Assembly: GCF_001971785.1 (NCBI RefSeq)
Contig: NZ_CP019389.1
Coordinates: 693,001 to 757,000 of the forward strand
Reading direction: 5' to 3'
Length of the DNA: 64,000 bases
Origin: Seonamhaeicola sp. S2-3
GTDB taxonomy: Bacteria > Bacteroidota > Bacteroidia > Flavobacteriales > Flavobacteriaceae
Shown: in pieces, positions 1 through 9,046 of the stretch
How the letters are laid out: each line of letters begins with the position of its first letter
Numbering within the stretch: the first letter of the stretch is position 1
Translations under genes and position numbers: made by a program
The notes under the pieces: generated by a model
Seen by the model: the letters and a program-made list of their open reading frames with translations, nothing else
Database searches by the model: none
Told to the model about the DNA's origin: nothing

Positions 1-386
1 GTCAGCCAGAAGAAGTATATGCCATAAATGCCATTAAAGCTGGTGCTTCTGGTTATATTTCTAAAACGGTAAATGTTATTACAATAAATGAAGCCATTTT
101 AAAAGTTTATGAAGGTGGTATTTATTTAAGTAATGAGCTAACGCAACAATTGGCATTTGGAAATCGTGTTGGAAAAAGCACTGGATCTTTCTATAAAAAA
201 CTGTCTACCAGAGAAGCCGAAGTGCTTAAACTTTTAACTATTGGTAGAAAAAACAAAGAAATTTCTAAAGAACTTGATATTAACGAAAAAACCGTTAGTA
301 CTTACAAAGCGCGTTTAATGCGTAAGCTTAAAGTTACTAATTTGGTAGATTTGGTTAATCAAGCTAAACTTACCCAGCAGTTATAA
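1..386 (+). CDS. LuxR/NarL-type response regulator, 3' part only
   Basis: The gene is cut by the left edge of the window. The reading frame is open from position 3, with no start codon that would make a complete protein. The visible part begins inside the receiver domain: AGASGYISK carries the conserved receiver lysine. A LuxR-type helix-turn-helix follows (LSTREAEVLKLLTIG, NKEISKELDINEKTVSTYK). The phosphoacceptor aspartate lies outside the window. The family consists of two-component transcription factors; the partner kinase is not visible here. Its stop codon overlaps the 3' end of the convergent dnaG by 6 bp. Confidence 0.9.
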   Translation, partial: QPEEVYAINAIKAGASGYISKTVNVITINEAILKVYEGGIYLSNELTQQLAFGNRVGKSTGSFYKKLSTREAEVLKLLTIGRKNKEISKELDINEKTVSTYKARLMRKLKVTNLVDLVNQAKLTQQL

Positions 387-2339
387 CACTCTGTTAAGTT
401 TTCTAGATAATAACATTTTTAAGCCTGAGTAGTCTTTTACTTCTTCAAGAATATTTTTATTTACCTCGCTGGTATTTTGTAATGTTTTTTGTTGAAATTC
501 TTTAACCTTTTGGTCTATTAAAAAGCAACGCAGGCTTAAAATTGTTTCGCTAACTAGTTGTGCTACTGTGTTTGTTTTTTCTTTTGGATAGATTTCCATT
601 CTATTCCAATTATCTAAACTGTAGCGTTCATCATCCATTAAAATGGAGGTGATTTCGTTTGCTGTTTCTTGGTCTACAGAATTTATAAACATCTTTAAAT
701 TGAATTCAGTATTCTGATTTAAAGTATCTATAATAGTGTAATATAAAGTTTTAAACCTTTCGTTTGAAAACTCCATTTCATCTTCTTGAAGGTCTAAAAA
801 CACTTTTTCAAAAACTTTTGCTTCTTGAATAACGGGTTCTAGAATTAAATCGCCTTTATCATTTTCTTTTAAAACTAAATCTTCAAAATTTTCTGTTCTA
901 CTTCCATATAACAACAAAATCTCTATAATTTTTCGTTCTAACAAATACTGAACATCTACCTTTTTTACAGGTTGTTCATGTTTAATAACTTCAAATGATT
1001 TTTGTTGCTTTTTATATTCTCTATTTTCTTCTTGAAATTCTTTTTTATTAATTTGAGCTAACGTACTGAATAAAACTTCCTCACTAATATCCATAATTCT
1101 AGCACATTCCTGAATGTAGATTTCTTTTTTTATTCTATCAGGAATTTTTGAGATACTGTTTACAATATCACGTACGGTTTCAGCTTTTTTTATGGGATCT
1201 TCTTTAGCATCTTCATGCAAAATTGACGCTTTAAATTGAATAAAATCTTTAGCATTATTTTTTAAATAGAGAGCTAATTCTTCAAGCGTATTTTGTTTAG
1301 CAAAACTATCGGGGTCTTCGCCTTCAGGAAAGGTACATACTTTTACATTCATACCTTGCTCAAGAATTAAATCAATTCCTCTAAGAGAAGCTCGCATACC
1401 TGCCGCATCTCCATCAAAAAGCACGGTAATGTTTTTTGTAAGTCTGTTAATAAGCCTTATCTGTTCTGATGTTAGAGCCGTTCCTGATGAGGATACAACA
1501 TTTTTAATACCAGTTTGATGAAACTGAATAACATCTGTATATCCTTCCACTAAATAACAATTATCTTCTTTAGCTATACTTTGTTTGGCGTTATAAATAC
1601 CATATAAAACCTTGCTTTTATGGTATATATCACTCTCTGGAGAATTAAGATATTTAGCAGCTTTTTTATCATTTACTAAAATTCTACCTCCAAAACCCAA
1701 CACGCGTCCGCTCATACTTTTAATAGGAAACATAACGCGTCCTTTAAACCTATCAAAATGCTTATCGGGTTTAACTATTGTTAGACCTGTTTTTTCTAAA
1801 AACTCTAATTGATAACCTTTTTTTAAAGCTTCATCTGTAAAGGCTTGCCATTCATCAAGTGAATAGCCCAAATCAAACTTTTTAATGGTTTCGTCTGTAA
1901 ACCCACGTTCTTTAAAGTAACTAAGTCCTATAGATTTTCCTTGGTCTGTTTTATGAAGTATTTTCTGAAAGTACTCATTAGCAAACTCACTTACCAAATA
2001 TAAGCTCTCACGTTCATTGGCGGCTTCTTTTTGCTCATTGGTTTGCTCTGTTTCTTCTATTTCAATATTGTACTTTTTTGCTAAATATTTTATGGCCTCT
2101 GGGTATGTAAAATGCTCGTGCTCCATTAAAAAAGCAACTACATTACCACCTTTCCCCGTACTAAAATCTTTCCAAATTTGTTTCACGGGAGATACCATAA
2201 AACTTGGCGTACGTTCATCACTAAAAGGACTTAACCCTTTAAAATTGCTACCTGCTTTTTTAAGGTTTACAAAATCGCCTATAACCTCCTCTACTCTGGC
2301 GGTTTCAAAAACTTGGTCTATGGATGATTGTGATATCAA
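381..2339 (-). CDS. dnaG: DNA primase DnaG
   Basis: Synthesises RNA primers at the replication fork. The 652-residue product has an N-terminal primase domain, a TOPRIM catalytic domain with EGYTD (265-269) and DGDAAG (309-314), then DPDS (342-345), and a C-terminal helicase-interaction region. The N-terminal domain aligns with the CHC2 zinc ribbon, but the four metal ligands are gone: the expected CPFH reads SPFS (37-40) and the expected CxxC reads DFST (58-61). Flanking residues (TPSFMVSPVK, GKGGN) are intact, so this is substitution and not truncation. To my knowledge this is a flavobacterial trait. The start MISQSSID matches the family N-terminus. The gene is convergent with the response regulator and is followed upstream by a divergent secreted-protein gene. 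Confidence 0.97.
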   Translation of the reverse strand: MISQSSIDQVFETARVEEVIGDFVNLKKAGSNFKGLSPFSDERTPSFMVSPVKQIWKDFSTGKGGNVVAFLMEHEHFTYPEAIKYLAKKYNIEIEETEQTNEQKEAANERESLYLVSEFANEYFQKILHKTDQGKSIGLSYFKERGFTDETIKKFDLGYSLDEWQAFTDEALKKGYQLEFLEKTGLTIVKPDKHFDRFKGRVMFPIKSMSGRVLGFGGRILVNDKKAAKYLNSPESDIYHKSKVLYGIYNAKQSIAKEDNCYLVEGYTDVIQFHQTGIKNVVSSSGTALTSEQIRLINRLTKNITVLFDGDAAGMRASLRGIDLILEQGMNVKVCTFPEGEDPDSFAKQNTLEELALYLKNNAKDFIQFKASILHEDAKEDPIKKAETVRDIVNSISKIPDRIKKEIYIQECARIMDISEEVLFSTLAQINKKEFQEENREYKKQQKSFEVIKHEQPVKKVDVQYLLERKIIEILLLYGSRTENFEDLVLKENDKGDLILEPVIQEAKVFEKVFLDLQEDEMEFSNERFKTLYYTIIDTLNQNTEFNLKMFINSVDQETANEITSILMDDERYSLDNWNRMEIYPKEKTNTVAQLVSETILSLRCFLIDQKVKEFQQKTLQNTSEVNKNILEEVKDYSGLKMLLSRKLNRVL

Positions 2340-2479
2340 TTTTATAATTTAAAGCGAATGTAAATTTAATATTAATGAATTGATTACAGAAATATATATT
2401 GGCTTCAAAATTTGACTATGTAGATAATTTCATATAAATTCGTTTTAACCTCCTAAAAACATCTTAAAATCAATAGTTT

Positions 2480-4525
2480 ATGAAACTTAAAACTTCCTCT
2501 CTCCTAAAATTATTTTTTGTTTTAGCTTCTATATTTTTTGTTAAGCATAATGCCTTTTCACAAAAAAGAGAAGTTCTTGAAAAGTGGGTACATGCCGTAG
2601 AAAAAGAATTCCCTGAAATTGAATGGCAATCTACCCAATCAAAATTAAGATCTGGTAGCTATAAATACAACTTAATTAGGCATCACTTACTTTCTGACAC
2701 CTATTTTGTTCCTGCTTTTGGAATATCAATAGATAAAATGAGTGCTTCAAAAAGAAACAAAGTGGCATCAAAAGTTAACTCTTATAAACGAAAATCTAAG
2801 TACCCATGGGCTAATAGACTAGATTGGTATTTATGGGGAGCTCTCAATCAACCTAGGGCTTATACTAAAGTTTTAAAAGAAGTGGCTTTAATACATGAAA
2901 ATAGAAAAAACCTAAAAGAAACTACCAATAAAATTATTTCTAATAATGTAAGTTTTAATGAACTCTTACAAATAAAAAGTAGTGTAAAGTATAAATATTC
3001 TAAACTTTTGCCTTCTGAAATAAATAATCTAAACAACTTAATTAAAGAACATGAGCGGTTAATTGCCGACAATACATTGGAAGAGAAAATGGCAGAATTA
3101 AATAATTTGAGTCCAAGTTTTCAGTCAGTTAATAAACTAGAATCGTTTAGAAATTACAACAGGCAATTATTTAGCAGTGCCTCTCCTAAACATACTTCGC
3201 AAATAAACAGCGATATTAAACAACGATGTGAAAACATGGTAGCTATGTTAGCTACAAAAAAACAAGCTAATTTAGTGTCTCAAAATTTTGCAGGAAAAAC
3301 TATTTCCAGTATAAATGACACCTGGAACAATTTGAATGCTTCTTATAAAAAATATCTTTATTTACCAGAGGTTAAAACACTTTTAAACACATATAGGCAG
3401 AAAAAAACCACCTATACCGCTAACCTAAAAGATGCCATTATTAACAAAGCCAAAACCCTATATACTACAAGTGAACTTTCATCTTTATTAAACAAATACA
3501 CTAGTAACACAAATGCTAATACAGCTATTAAAACCTTAACTAATTATATTGAAATACGAAAAACAGCAATAGAGCAAATACTTAAAAAACATGAAGAAGA
3601 AAGAAGAAAAAAAGAAGCCGAAAAAGCTGCTGTAATTAGAACTAATAAGCAACTAGTAGCTAAGTTAAGACGTGAATTGCGTATTCAATATGAATCTAAC
3701 CTACCAACCTTTGAAGAGTTACATTACATCTTACAATCTTACCTTGGCTTAATAAACCCTGACGGAAAATACAATATTAATGACGCTAAACGTTTTGTTA
3801 ATCTTGTAGAAGATAAGAGGTACATGCGTTTAAGAACCAATGCCATTTCTGGAGATAATGAAACTTTTCAAAACAGTAAGGGCATGAAAATAAAGTGTTC
3901 TGCACTCACTTCTGTTGATGGTGAAGATTTTGCCTATACTGAACTGATTATACCTAATGTTACCAGAGAACTTTTTGAACTATACTCAAAAGAATTAACC
4001 TCTGAGTATAGGAACATACTTAAAAATAGCATGACTCCTGATATAAAACCCGATAAAAAAGATTTATACATTAAAAGCGGAAGAACCTTGTATGGATTAG
4101 AGATTGATGATTATGGTGCTTTAGTTGCTAGAGCTCAAAGAAACAACTTTGCAAATTGGCCAATAATGACAGAAAGAGCAGATTACAAAACTTTAAAAGT
4201 TTCTTCTTTTAGTAATGTAACTGATGTATTAGTTAAAACTGGGCAACAAATTACTTTTAAAGCTTGGGGTAAAATACAAATAGGCGCTTTTGCAGGATAC
4301 GCTTCCCCATCAGGAATTAATGGTTTTAGTGCCTATAATAAAGTTAGAAACTTTAAACATGGTTCTCTAATGGGTAAAATAGGTAGTAAAGGCTCTTGGT
4401 TTTACATAGGGTCTAACAAAACCATTACTGCGAATGCTAGTGGAAAATTATATTTAAGTATTAACGATAAAGATGTTAACAATAATAATGAAGGGTTTTA
4501 TCATGTTCAATATGAAATAAGGTAA
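2480..4525 (+). CDS. secreted protein with coiled coil and C-terminal PA-IL (LecA)-like domain
   Basis: The 681-residue protein has a signal peptide (hydrophobic core then NAFSQ, cleavage near residue 28). A long helical, Lys/Glu/Asn-rich middle includes a charged coiled-coil segment around residues 365-405 (KKHEEERRKKEAEKAA). The last about 108 residues (574-681) look like a PA-IL/LecA galactose-binding-type sandwich: GYASPSGING, then GSLMGKIG, FYIGSN, and LYLSIND followed by NNNNEGF. In PA-IL the calcium ligands are a Tyr in a similar early loop plus Asp and two Asn in the NDxxxxxxNN loop. Here D663 and the Asn run 667-670 could serve. I do not recognise the central part. It stands alone, between dnaG and ffh. 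Export is inferred from the signal peptide; sugar binding is an inference. Confidence 0.8.
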   Translation: MKLKTSSLLKLFFVLASIFFVKHNAFSQKREVLEKWVHAVEKEFPEIEWQSTQSKLRSGSYKYNLIRHHLLSDTYFVPAFGISIDKMSASKRNKVASKVNSYKRKSKYPWANRLDWYLWGALNQPRAYTKVLKEVALIHENRKNLKETTNKIISNNVSFNELLQIKSSVKYKYSKLLPSEINNLNNLIKEHERLIADNTLEEKMAELNNLSPSFQSVNKLESFRNYNRQLFSSASPKHTSQINSDIKQRCENMVAMLATKKQANLVSQNFAGKTISSINDTWNNLNASYKKYLYLPEVKTLLNTYRQKKTTYTANLKDAIINKAKTLYTTSELSSLLNKYTSNTNANTAIKTLTNYIEIRKTAIEQILKKHEEERRKKEAEKAAVIRTNKQLVAKLRRELRIQYESNLPTFEELHYILQSYLGLINPDGKYNINDAKRFVNLVEDKRYMRLRTNAISGDNETFQNSKGMKIKCSALTSVDGEDFAYTELIIPNVTRELFELYSKELTSEYRNILKNSMTPDIKPDKKDLYIKSGRTLYGLEIDDYGALVARAQRNNFANWPIMTERADYKTLKVSSFSNVTDVLVKTGQQITFKAWGKIQIGAFAGYASPSGINGFSAYNKVRNFKHGSLMGKIGSKGSWFYIGSNKTITANASGKLYLSINDKDVNNNNEGFYHVQYEIR

Positions 4526-4606
4526 CCTATCTTTTAATAAAGTTATACTACAAAAGTCTGTCAAATTTTAATAGTGTTTTTAACAGCTTTATTTGTACCT
4601 TTTTTT

Positions 4607-4678
4607 GGGCGTTACTCTCACTGCGTTCAAGTCGGGCTTTCCGCGTTACACGGTAACTTGCTACAATCCCTAACGCAA
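4607..4678 (+). repeat. dispersed repeat, copy A
   Basis: A short non-coding element that starts GGGCGTTAC, carries GTCGGGCTTT in the middle and ends CAATCCCTAACGC. Outer GCGTTA (4609-4614) and TAACGC (4671-4676) are inverted. An inner hairpin GTTAC-ACG-GTAAC is present. It shares about 30 identical bases with the copy at 60395-60485 (opposite strand) and the same ends with the copy at 61804-61887. An apparent small reading frame across it has no protein-like features. Confidence 0.8.
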
Positions 4679-4737
4679 ACACAAACCCATATCATCATTT
4701 TTACAAGCACAAGCTTTATAAATACAGGTCAAATCAT

Positions 4738-4745
4738 TAACTTTG
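4738..4745 (+). promoter_or_regulatory. candidate -7 element for ffh
   Basis: TAACTTTG fits the Bacteroidota -7 consensus TAnnTTTG and lies 25 bp before the ffh start. No clear TTTG -33 element is seen at the usual spacing, so this is a weak call. Confidence 0.35.
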
Positions 4746-4770
4746 CGCTTCTTAAAATTTAAAGAAAATT

Positions 4771-6102
4771 ATGTTTAATAATTTAAGTGATAAATTAGAT
4801 AAAGCCTTACATGTATTAAAGGGACACGGAAGTATCACCGAAGTAAATGTAGCCGAAACTTTAAAAGAAGTAAGACGCGCCTTACTAGATGCCGATGTTA
4901 ACTTTAAAATAGCCAAAGATTTTACCAATAGAGTAAAAGAAAAAGCACTTGGTCAAGATGTATTAACAACATTACAGCCAGGGCAATTAATGGTAAAAAT
5001 TGTAAAGGATGAGCTAACCCAACTTATGGGTGGTGATGCAGCAGGTATTAATTTATCAGGTACTCCATGCGTAATTTTAATGTCTGGTTTACAAGGGTCT
5101 GGTAAAACTACTTTTTCTGGTAAACTTGCCAATTATCTTAAAAACAAAAAAACTAAAAAACCTTTATTAGTAGCTTGTGATGTGTATCGTCCTGCCGCAA
5201 TAGACCAATTACATGTAGTAGGAGACCAAATAGGCGTTGAGGTTTTTAGTGATAGAGGAAATAATGATCCTGTAGCTATTTCGCAAGCAGCTATTGCACA
5301 TGCTAAAGCAAACGGTCATAACGTGGTAATTATAGATACCGCAGGTCGTTTAGCTGTAGATGAAGCTATGATGACCGAAATATCTAACATTCATAAAGCC
5401 ATACAACCACAAGAAACATTATTTGTGGTAGATTCAATGACAGGGCAAGATGCTGTTAATACAGCCAAAGCCTTTAACGATGTCTTGAATTTTGATGGTG
5501 TAATTCTTACCAAATTAGATGGTGATACTCGTGGTGGTGCAGCCATTTCAATTAAATCGGTTGTAAATAAACCAATTAAATTTATTGGTACAGGTGAAAA
5601 AATGGATGCTATTGATGTATTCCATCCATCACGTATGGCCGATAGAATTTTAGGAATGGGAGACGTTGTCTCACTTGTAGAAAGAGCCCAAGAACAATTT
5701 GATGAAGAAGAAGCTAGAAAACTTCAAAAGAAAATTGCTAAAAACAAGTTTGGTTTTGATGATTTCTTAAAGCAAATTCAGCAAATTAAGAAAATGGGTA
5801 ACATGAAAGACCTTATAGGCATGATACCTGGCGCTGGAAAAATGATGAAAGATATTGATATAGATGATGATGCCTTTAAAGGAATTGAAGCTATCATTCA
5901 TTCTATGACACCAAAAGAAAGAGCAAATCCATCAATAATAAACGCTAGTAGAAAAAAGAGAATTGGTAAAGGGTCTGGTACTTCTGTACAAGAAGTTAAT
6001 CAGCTTTTAAAGCAATTTAACCAAATGAGCAAAATGATGAAAATGATGCAAGGTGGTGGCGGTAAAAAGATGATGCAGATGATGAAGAATATGCAACGAT
6101 AA
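4771..6102 (+). CDS. ffh: signal recognition particle protein Ffh
   Basis: SRP54 GTPase that binds 4.5S RNA and nascent signal sequences and delivers ribosomes to FtsY/SecYEG. The 443-residue product has the N helical domain, the P-loop GLQGSGKTT (106-114), DVYRPAAIDQL, DTAGR (189-193), TKLDGDTRGGAA and GTGEK of the G domain. The methionine-rich M domain ends in a run of Met/Lys (MSKMMKMMQGGGGKKMMQMM). Length and start (MFNNLSDKLD) are normal. folD follows on the same strand after an 88 bp gap, and the two may be co-transcribed. The SRP RNA gene is not in this window. Confidence 0.98.
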   Translation: MFNNLSDKLDKALHVLKGHGSITEVNVAETLKEVRRALLDADVNFKIAKDFTNRVKEKALGQDVLTTLQPGQLMVKIVKDELTQLMGGDAAGINLSGTPCVILMSGLQGSGKTTFSGKLANYLKNKKTKKPLLVACDVYRPAAIDQLHVVGDQIGVEVFSDRGNNDPVAISQAAIAHAKANGHNVVIIDTAGRLAVDEAMMTEISNIHKAIQPQETLFVVDSMTGQDAVNTAKAFNDVLNFDGVILTKLDGDTRGGAAISIKSVVNKPIKFIGTGEKMDAIDVFHPSRMADRILGMGDVVSLVERAQEQFDEEEARKLQKKIAKNKFGFDDFLKQIQQIKKMGNMKDLIGMIPGAGKMMKDIDIDDDAFKGIEAIIHSMTPKERANPSIINASRKKRIGKGSGTSVQEVNQLLKQFNQMSKMMKMMQGGGGKKMMQMMKNMQR

Positions 6103-6190
6103 AAGTTTACAGTAAGACTAGTCATCAATTGGCAGTCAAATCAATCATCATAAATAATTACTGCATACTGCAGGCCGAAAACTAATAAAT

Positions 6191-7066
6191 ATGACAATCT
6201 TAGACGGTAAAAAAGTTAGTAACGATATTAAAGATGAAATTGCAGAACACGTAGCTGCAATGGTTTCTAAAGGAGAAAAAGTGCCTCACCTTGCAGCTGT
6301 TTTAGTAGGGAATGACGGAGCAAGCATGACTTATGTAAATGCTAAAGTAAAAGCTTGTGAAAAAATAGGTTTTAAATCAACACTAATTGAATTACCAGAG
6401 TACACTTCTGAAGAAGAATTGTTAGAGAAAATACATGAATTAAATACCAATGATGATATTGATGGTTTTATAGTACAGCTACCATTGCCAGAACAAATAG
6501 ATGAGCAAAAGGTTTTAATGGCTATAGACCCTGATAAAGATGTTGATGGTTTTCACCCAACAAATGTTGGAAGAATGACTTTAGATTTGCCAACCTTTTT
6601 ACCAGCAACGCCTTATGGTATTATGGAACTTTTAGAGCGATACCAAGTTGAAACTTCAGGAAAAAATGTTGTTGTTATGGGTAGAAGTCACATAGTTGGT
6701 CGCCCAATGAGTATTTTAATGAGCCAAAAACGTAAAGCAGGTGATGCTACTGTAACTGTTGTACATAGTCGTTCTAAAAACTTAAAAGACATTACCAAAG
6801 AAGCCGATATTATTGTAGCAGCTATAGGAATCTCTGAATTCTTAACAGGAGATATGGTAAAAGAAGATGTTGTAGTTATTGATGTAGGTATTACACGTGT
6901 TCCAGACCAAACAAAAAAGAATGGTTACCGTTTAGCAGGCGATGTACATTTTGAAAGCGTAAGTAAAAAAGCTAGTTATATTACCCCAGTTCCTGGTGGC
7001 GTTGGCCCTATGACTATTGCTATGCTTTTAAAAAACACGCTATTGGCCAGAGAACGAAGATCTTAG
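6191..7066 (+). CDS. folD: bifunctional methylenetetrahydrofolate dehydrogenase/cyclohydrolase FolD
   Basis: Interconverts 5,10-methylene-THF, 5,10-methenyl-THF and 10-formyl-THF in cytosolic one-carbon metabolism. The 291-residue protein shows the family signatures: the [14 protein letters not shown] helix with the catalytic Lys, [22 protein letters not shown], the nucleotide-binding [14 protein letters not shown] and the C-terminal [18 protein letters not shown]. The start [10 protein letters not shown] is the usual one. It lies downstream of ffh and is convergent with the pseudouridine synthase gene, only 9 bp apart, with no terminator between them. Confidence 0.98.
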   Translation: MTILDGKKVSNDIKDEIAEHVAAMVSKGEKVPHLAAVLVGNDGASMTYVNAKVKACEKIGFKSTLIELPEYTSEEELLEKIHELNTNDDIDGFIVQLPLPEQIDEQKVLMAIDPDKDVDGFHPTNVGRMTLDLPTFLPATPYGIMELLERYQVETSGKNVVVMGRSHIVGRPMSILMSQKRKAGDATVTVVHSRSKNLKDITKEADIIVAAIGISEFLTGDMVKEDVVVIDVGITRVPDQTKKNGYRLAGDVHFESVSKKASYITPVPGGVGPMTIAMLLKNTLLARERRS

Positions 7067-7075
7067 TTTTTAAAC

Positions 7076-7834
7076 TTAGCGTTTTCTTTTTACTGTTTTA
7101 GGATTAAATTCTTTTGTAGAATTACTTATAAGTTTACTTAATTCAGCAAACTCGTCTTTAGTAAGTTCTCTATATTTTCCAACAGGTACATCAAGTTTAA
7201 TATTCATAATTCTCACCCTTTTTAGTGTTTTAACTTCATAATTTAGGTGCGAACACATTCTTCGTATCTGTCTGTTTAAACCTTGAGTAAGTATAATTTT
7301 AAATGTTTTAGAGTTTAACTTTTTTACTACGCATGGTTTTGTGGTTTGTTTTAATTCTTCTAAATAAATGCCTTTAGACATGCGTTCTACAAAAGTTTGC
7401 GAAATTAGCTTGTCAACTGTAACTATGTATTCTTTTTCGTGGTTGTTGCTAGCTCTAAGAATTTTGTTTACAATATCGCCATCATCGGTTAAAAGTATTA
7501 AACCTTCGCTAGGTTTATCTAATCTCCCAATAGGGAAAATGCGTTTATGGTAGTTTATAAAATCTATAATATTATCTTTTTCAACACGAGTGTCTGTGGT
7601 GCACACTATACCAACAGGTTTGTTAAAAGCTAAGTAAACAAATTCTTGTTTTGTGTTTTCAATAAGATTACCATCAACATACACCTTATCTTCAGCCGAT
7701 AGTTTTGTGCCTTTTTCTGGTATTTCTCCGTTTACGGTTACTCTACCAGCTTCTATAAGTTTATCGGCTTCTCTTCTAGAGCAATAACCAACTTCGCTTA
7801 AATATTTATTAATACGTTTTAATGGTTTGTTCAT
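7076..7834 (-). CDS. rluF: 23S rRNA pseudouridine(2604) synthase RluF-type
   Basis: Pseudouridine synthase of the RsuA/RluB/E/F family, modifying 23S rRNA. An S4 RNA-binding domain (INKYLSEVGYCSRREADKLIEAGRV type) occupies residues 1-60. The catalytic domain has GRLDKPSEGLILLT with D106 as the predicted nucleophile, and a C-terminal GLNRQIRRMCSHLNYEVKTLKR. The tail is Lys-rich. RluF is favoured over RsuA/RluB by the NHEKEYIVTVDK segment; the exact target uridine is inferred. It is last in a six-gene minus-strand run, 18 bp after the hydrolase stop. TATTTTTG (7839-7846) lies directly before the ATG, so it may also have its own near-leaderless transcript. Confidence 0.9.
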   Translation of the reverse strand: MNKPLKRINKYLSEVGYCSRREADKLIEAGRVTVNGEIPEKGTKLSAEDKVYVDGNLIENTKQEFVYLAFNKPVGIVCTTDTRVEKDNIIDFINYHKRIFPIGRLDKPSEGLILLTDDGDIVNKILRASNNHEKEYIVTVDKLISQTFVERMSKGIYLEELKQTTKPCVVKKLNSKTFKIILTQGLNRQIRRMCSHLNYEVKTLKRVRIMNIKLDVPVGKYRELTKDEFAELSKLISNSTKEFNPKTVKRKR

Positions 7835-7852
7835 AATGCAAAAATAAGCGCT

Positions 7853-8680
7853 TTATTTATCTAAGAACTCTAATATGTTTTTAGTTACAGAAGTATCTTT
7901 TAATGAATGCCCAAATCCTTTGGTTGAAATTAACGTACTATTTTTGAAATTTTTGTTAATACGTTTAGCGTCTGAAAAGGGAATAATCATGTCTTTTACA
8001 TCATGAATAATTAGTGCTTCGGCATCAATATCTCTAGAGAATTTAGAGGTTGAAAAATCACTTGGTTCTGCGCCAAATTTCTTAAGAATGACTTTGTTTA
8101 GATTTTTTTCAACCTTTTTATTATAGCCTAAAAGTTTAATGTAATTTTTTAATATGTTTTCAAACTCTGAAGGAGCTCCTAATAAAACTAATTTTTTTAA
8201 AGATTTTAATTGATATTTCTGTTGAAAAAATACTGAAGCCATACCGCCTACAGAATGGCCAATTATAACTTCTGGATTGTATTTTTTAGCAACAACATTG
8301 ATAAATTCAGAATATAAAAGAGCATTAAATAATTCGCTTCCAGAGGCTCCATGTGCGGGTGCATCAAGAGCAATAACATTGAAATCTTCGGCAATAAAAT
8401 CTTTAACTTTATTTTTCCATCGGGCCGAATTGCTTTCCCAACCATGAACTAGTAAGATTGTAGCTTTGTTTCCTTGCCAATGGTAGGTAGCAATATTTAA
8501 ACCTTCGTATTTTAAAAATTCTTGTTTTGCAGATTTTAAAAATTCTTTATGCCAAGGTTTTAATTCGCCTTTTCTAGGTTTAGAAAAGATATGTAAGGCT
8601 TTATTAGCAGCATAATACCCTGAGAAATAACTTAGTAAATTAATGTAAGAACCAATAAGTTTTATTATAATTTTTTTCAT
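7853..8680 (-). CDS. alpha/beta hydrolase
   Basis: The 275-residue protein has an alpha/beta-hydrolase fold: LLVHGWESNSARW (oxyanion-loop region), ALDAPAHGASG, nucleophile elbow GHSVGG (Ser143), an acid candidate in HDVKDMIIP and a catalytic His258 in GFGHS. A hydrophobic N-terminal stretch of about 25 residues could be a membrane anchor. The substrate cannot be told. The start codon overlaps the preceding cupin stop by one base (translational coupling), and the ORF ends 18 bp before rluF. Confidence 0.88.
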   Translation of the reverse strand: MKKIIIKLIGSYINLLSYFSGYYAANKALHIFSKPRKGELKPWHKEFLKSAKQEFLKYEGLNIATYHWQGNKATILLVHGWESNSARWKNKVKDFIAEDFNVIALDAPAHGASGSELFNALLYSEFINVVAKKYNPEVIIGHSVGGMASVFFQQKYQLKSLKKLVLLGAPSEFENILKNYIKLLGYNKKVEKNLNKVILKKFGAEPSDFSTSKFSRDIDAEALIIHDVKDMIIPFSDAKRINKNFKNSTLISTKGFGHSLKDTSVTKNILEFLDK

Positions 8681-9045
8681 TATTTGTTTTCTCTATTTAC
8701 TTTATCTACAGAAAAAGCAGGTGTGCAAATAGCAATATATTCACAAGGTTCTGTAAATGGATTAGAATATTGTACACGAGTATTTTTTTCAATTTTTATA
8801 GATTGACCTGCTTTTAAAACTATAGTTTCATTCTCTATAATAAACTGCTTTTTCCCTTTAATTATAAAAGTGTATTCATCAAACTCTGGTGTTTGAAAAG
8901 GCTCACTCCATCCAGGTCGAGCTGTCATATGTGCTATGCTAATTTGAGTGTTTCCGTCACTAGCAACTCCAAAATGCTCTTTTATTATTTTCCCATCATC
9001 AGTAGGAACTACAAAGGGGTTGTTTTGAATTAGGTATTTTTTCAT
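8680..9045 (-). CDS. cupin-domain protein
   Basis: A small 121-residue single-domain protein with cupin features: a PGW-EPFQTPEFDEYTFIIKGK first motif, a glycine/Lys turn (LKAGQSIKIEKNTR) and a second motif around YSNPFTEPCEYIAICTPAFS. The usual metal-binding His pair of motif 1 is largely absent: there is no HxH, although Glu residues remain. Metal binding and catalysis are therefore doubtful. It sits between a YitT protein (1 bp gap) and a hydrolase (1 bp overlap), so it is clearly co-transcribed. Function unknown. Confidence 0.85.
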   Translation of the reverse strand: MKKYLIQNNPFVVPTDDGKIIKEHFGVASDGNTQISIAHMTARPGWSEPFQTPEFDEYTFIIKGKKQFIIENETIVLKAGQSIKIEKNTRVQYSNPFTEPCEYIAICTPAFSVDKVNRENK

Positions 9046-9046
9046 A

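Noticed and set aside
1612-1812. Antisense frames inside dnaG and other genes
   Set aside because: Shadows of strong coding sequence on the other strand; none shows protein-family features.
4574-4762. Open frame of 62 codons
   Set aside because: Runs over a dispersed repeat and a promoter, with no family resemblance or typical start context.
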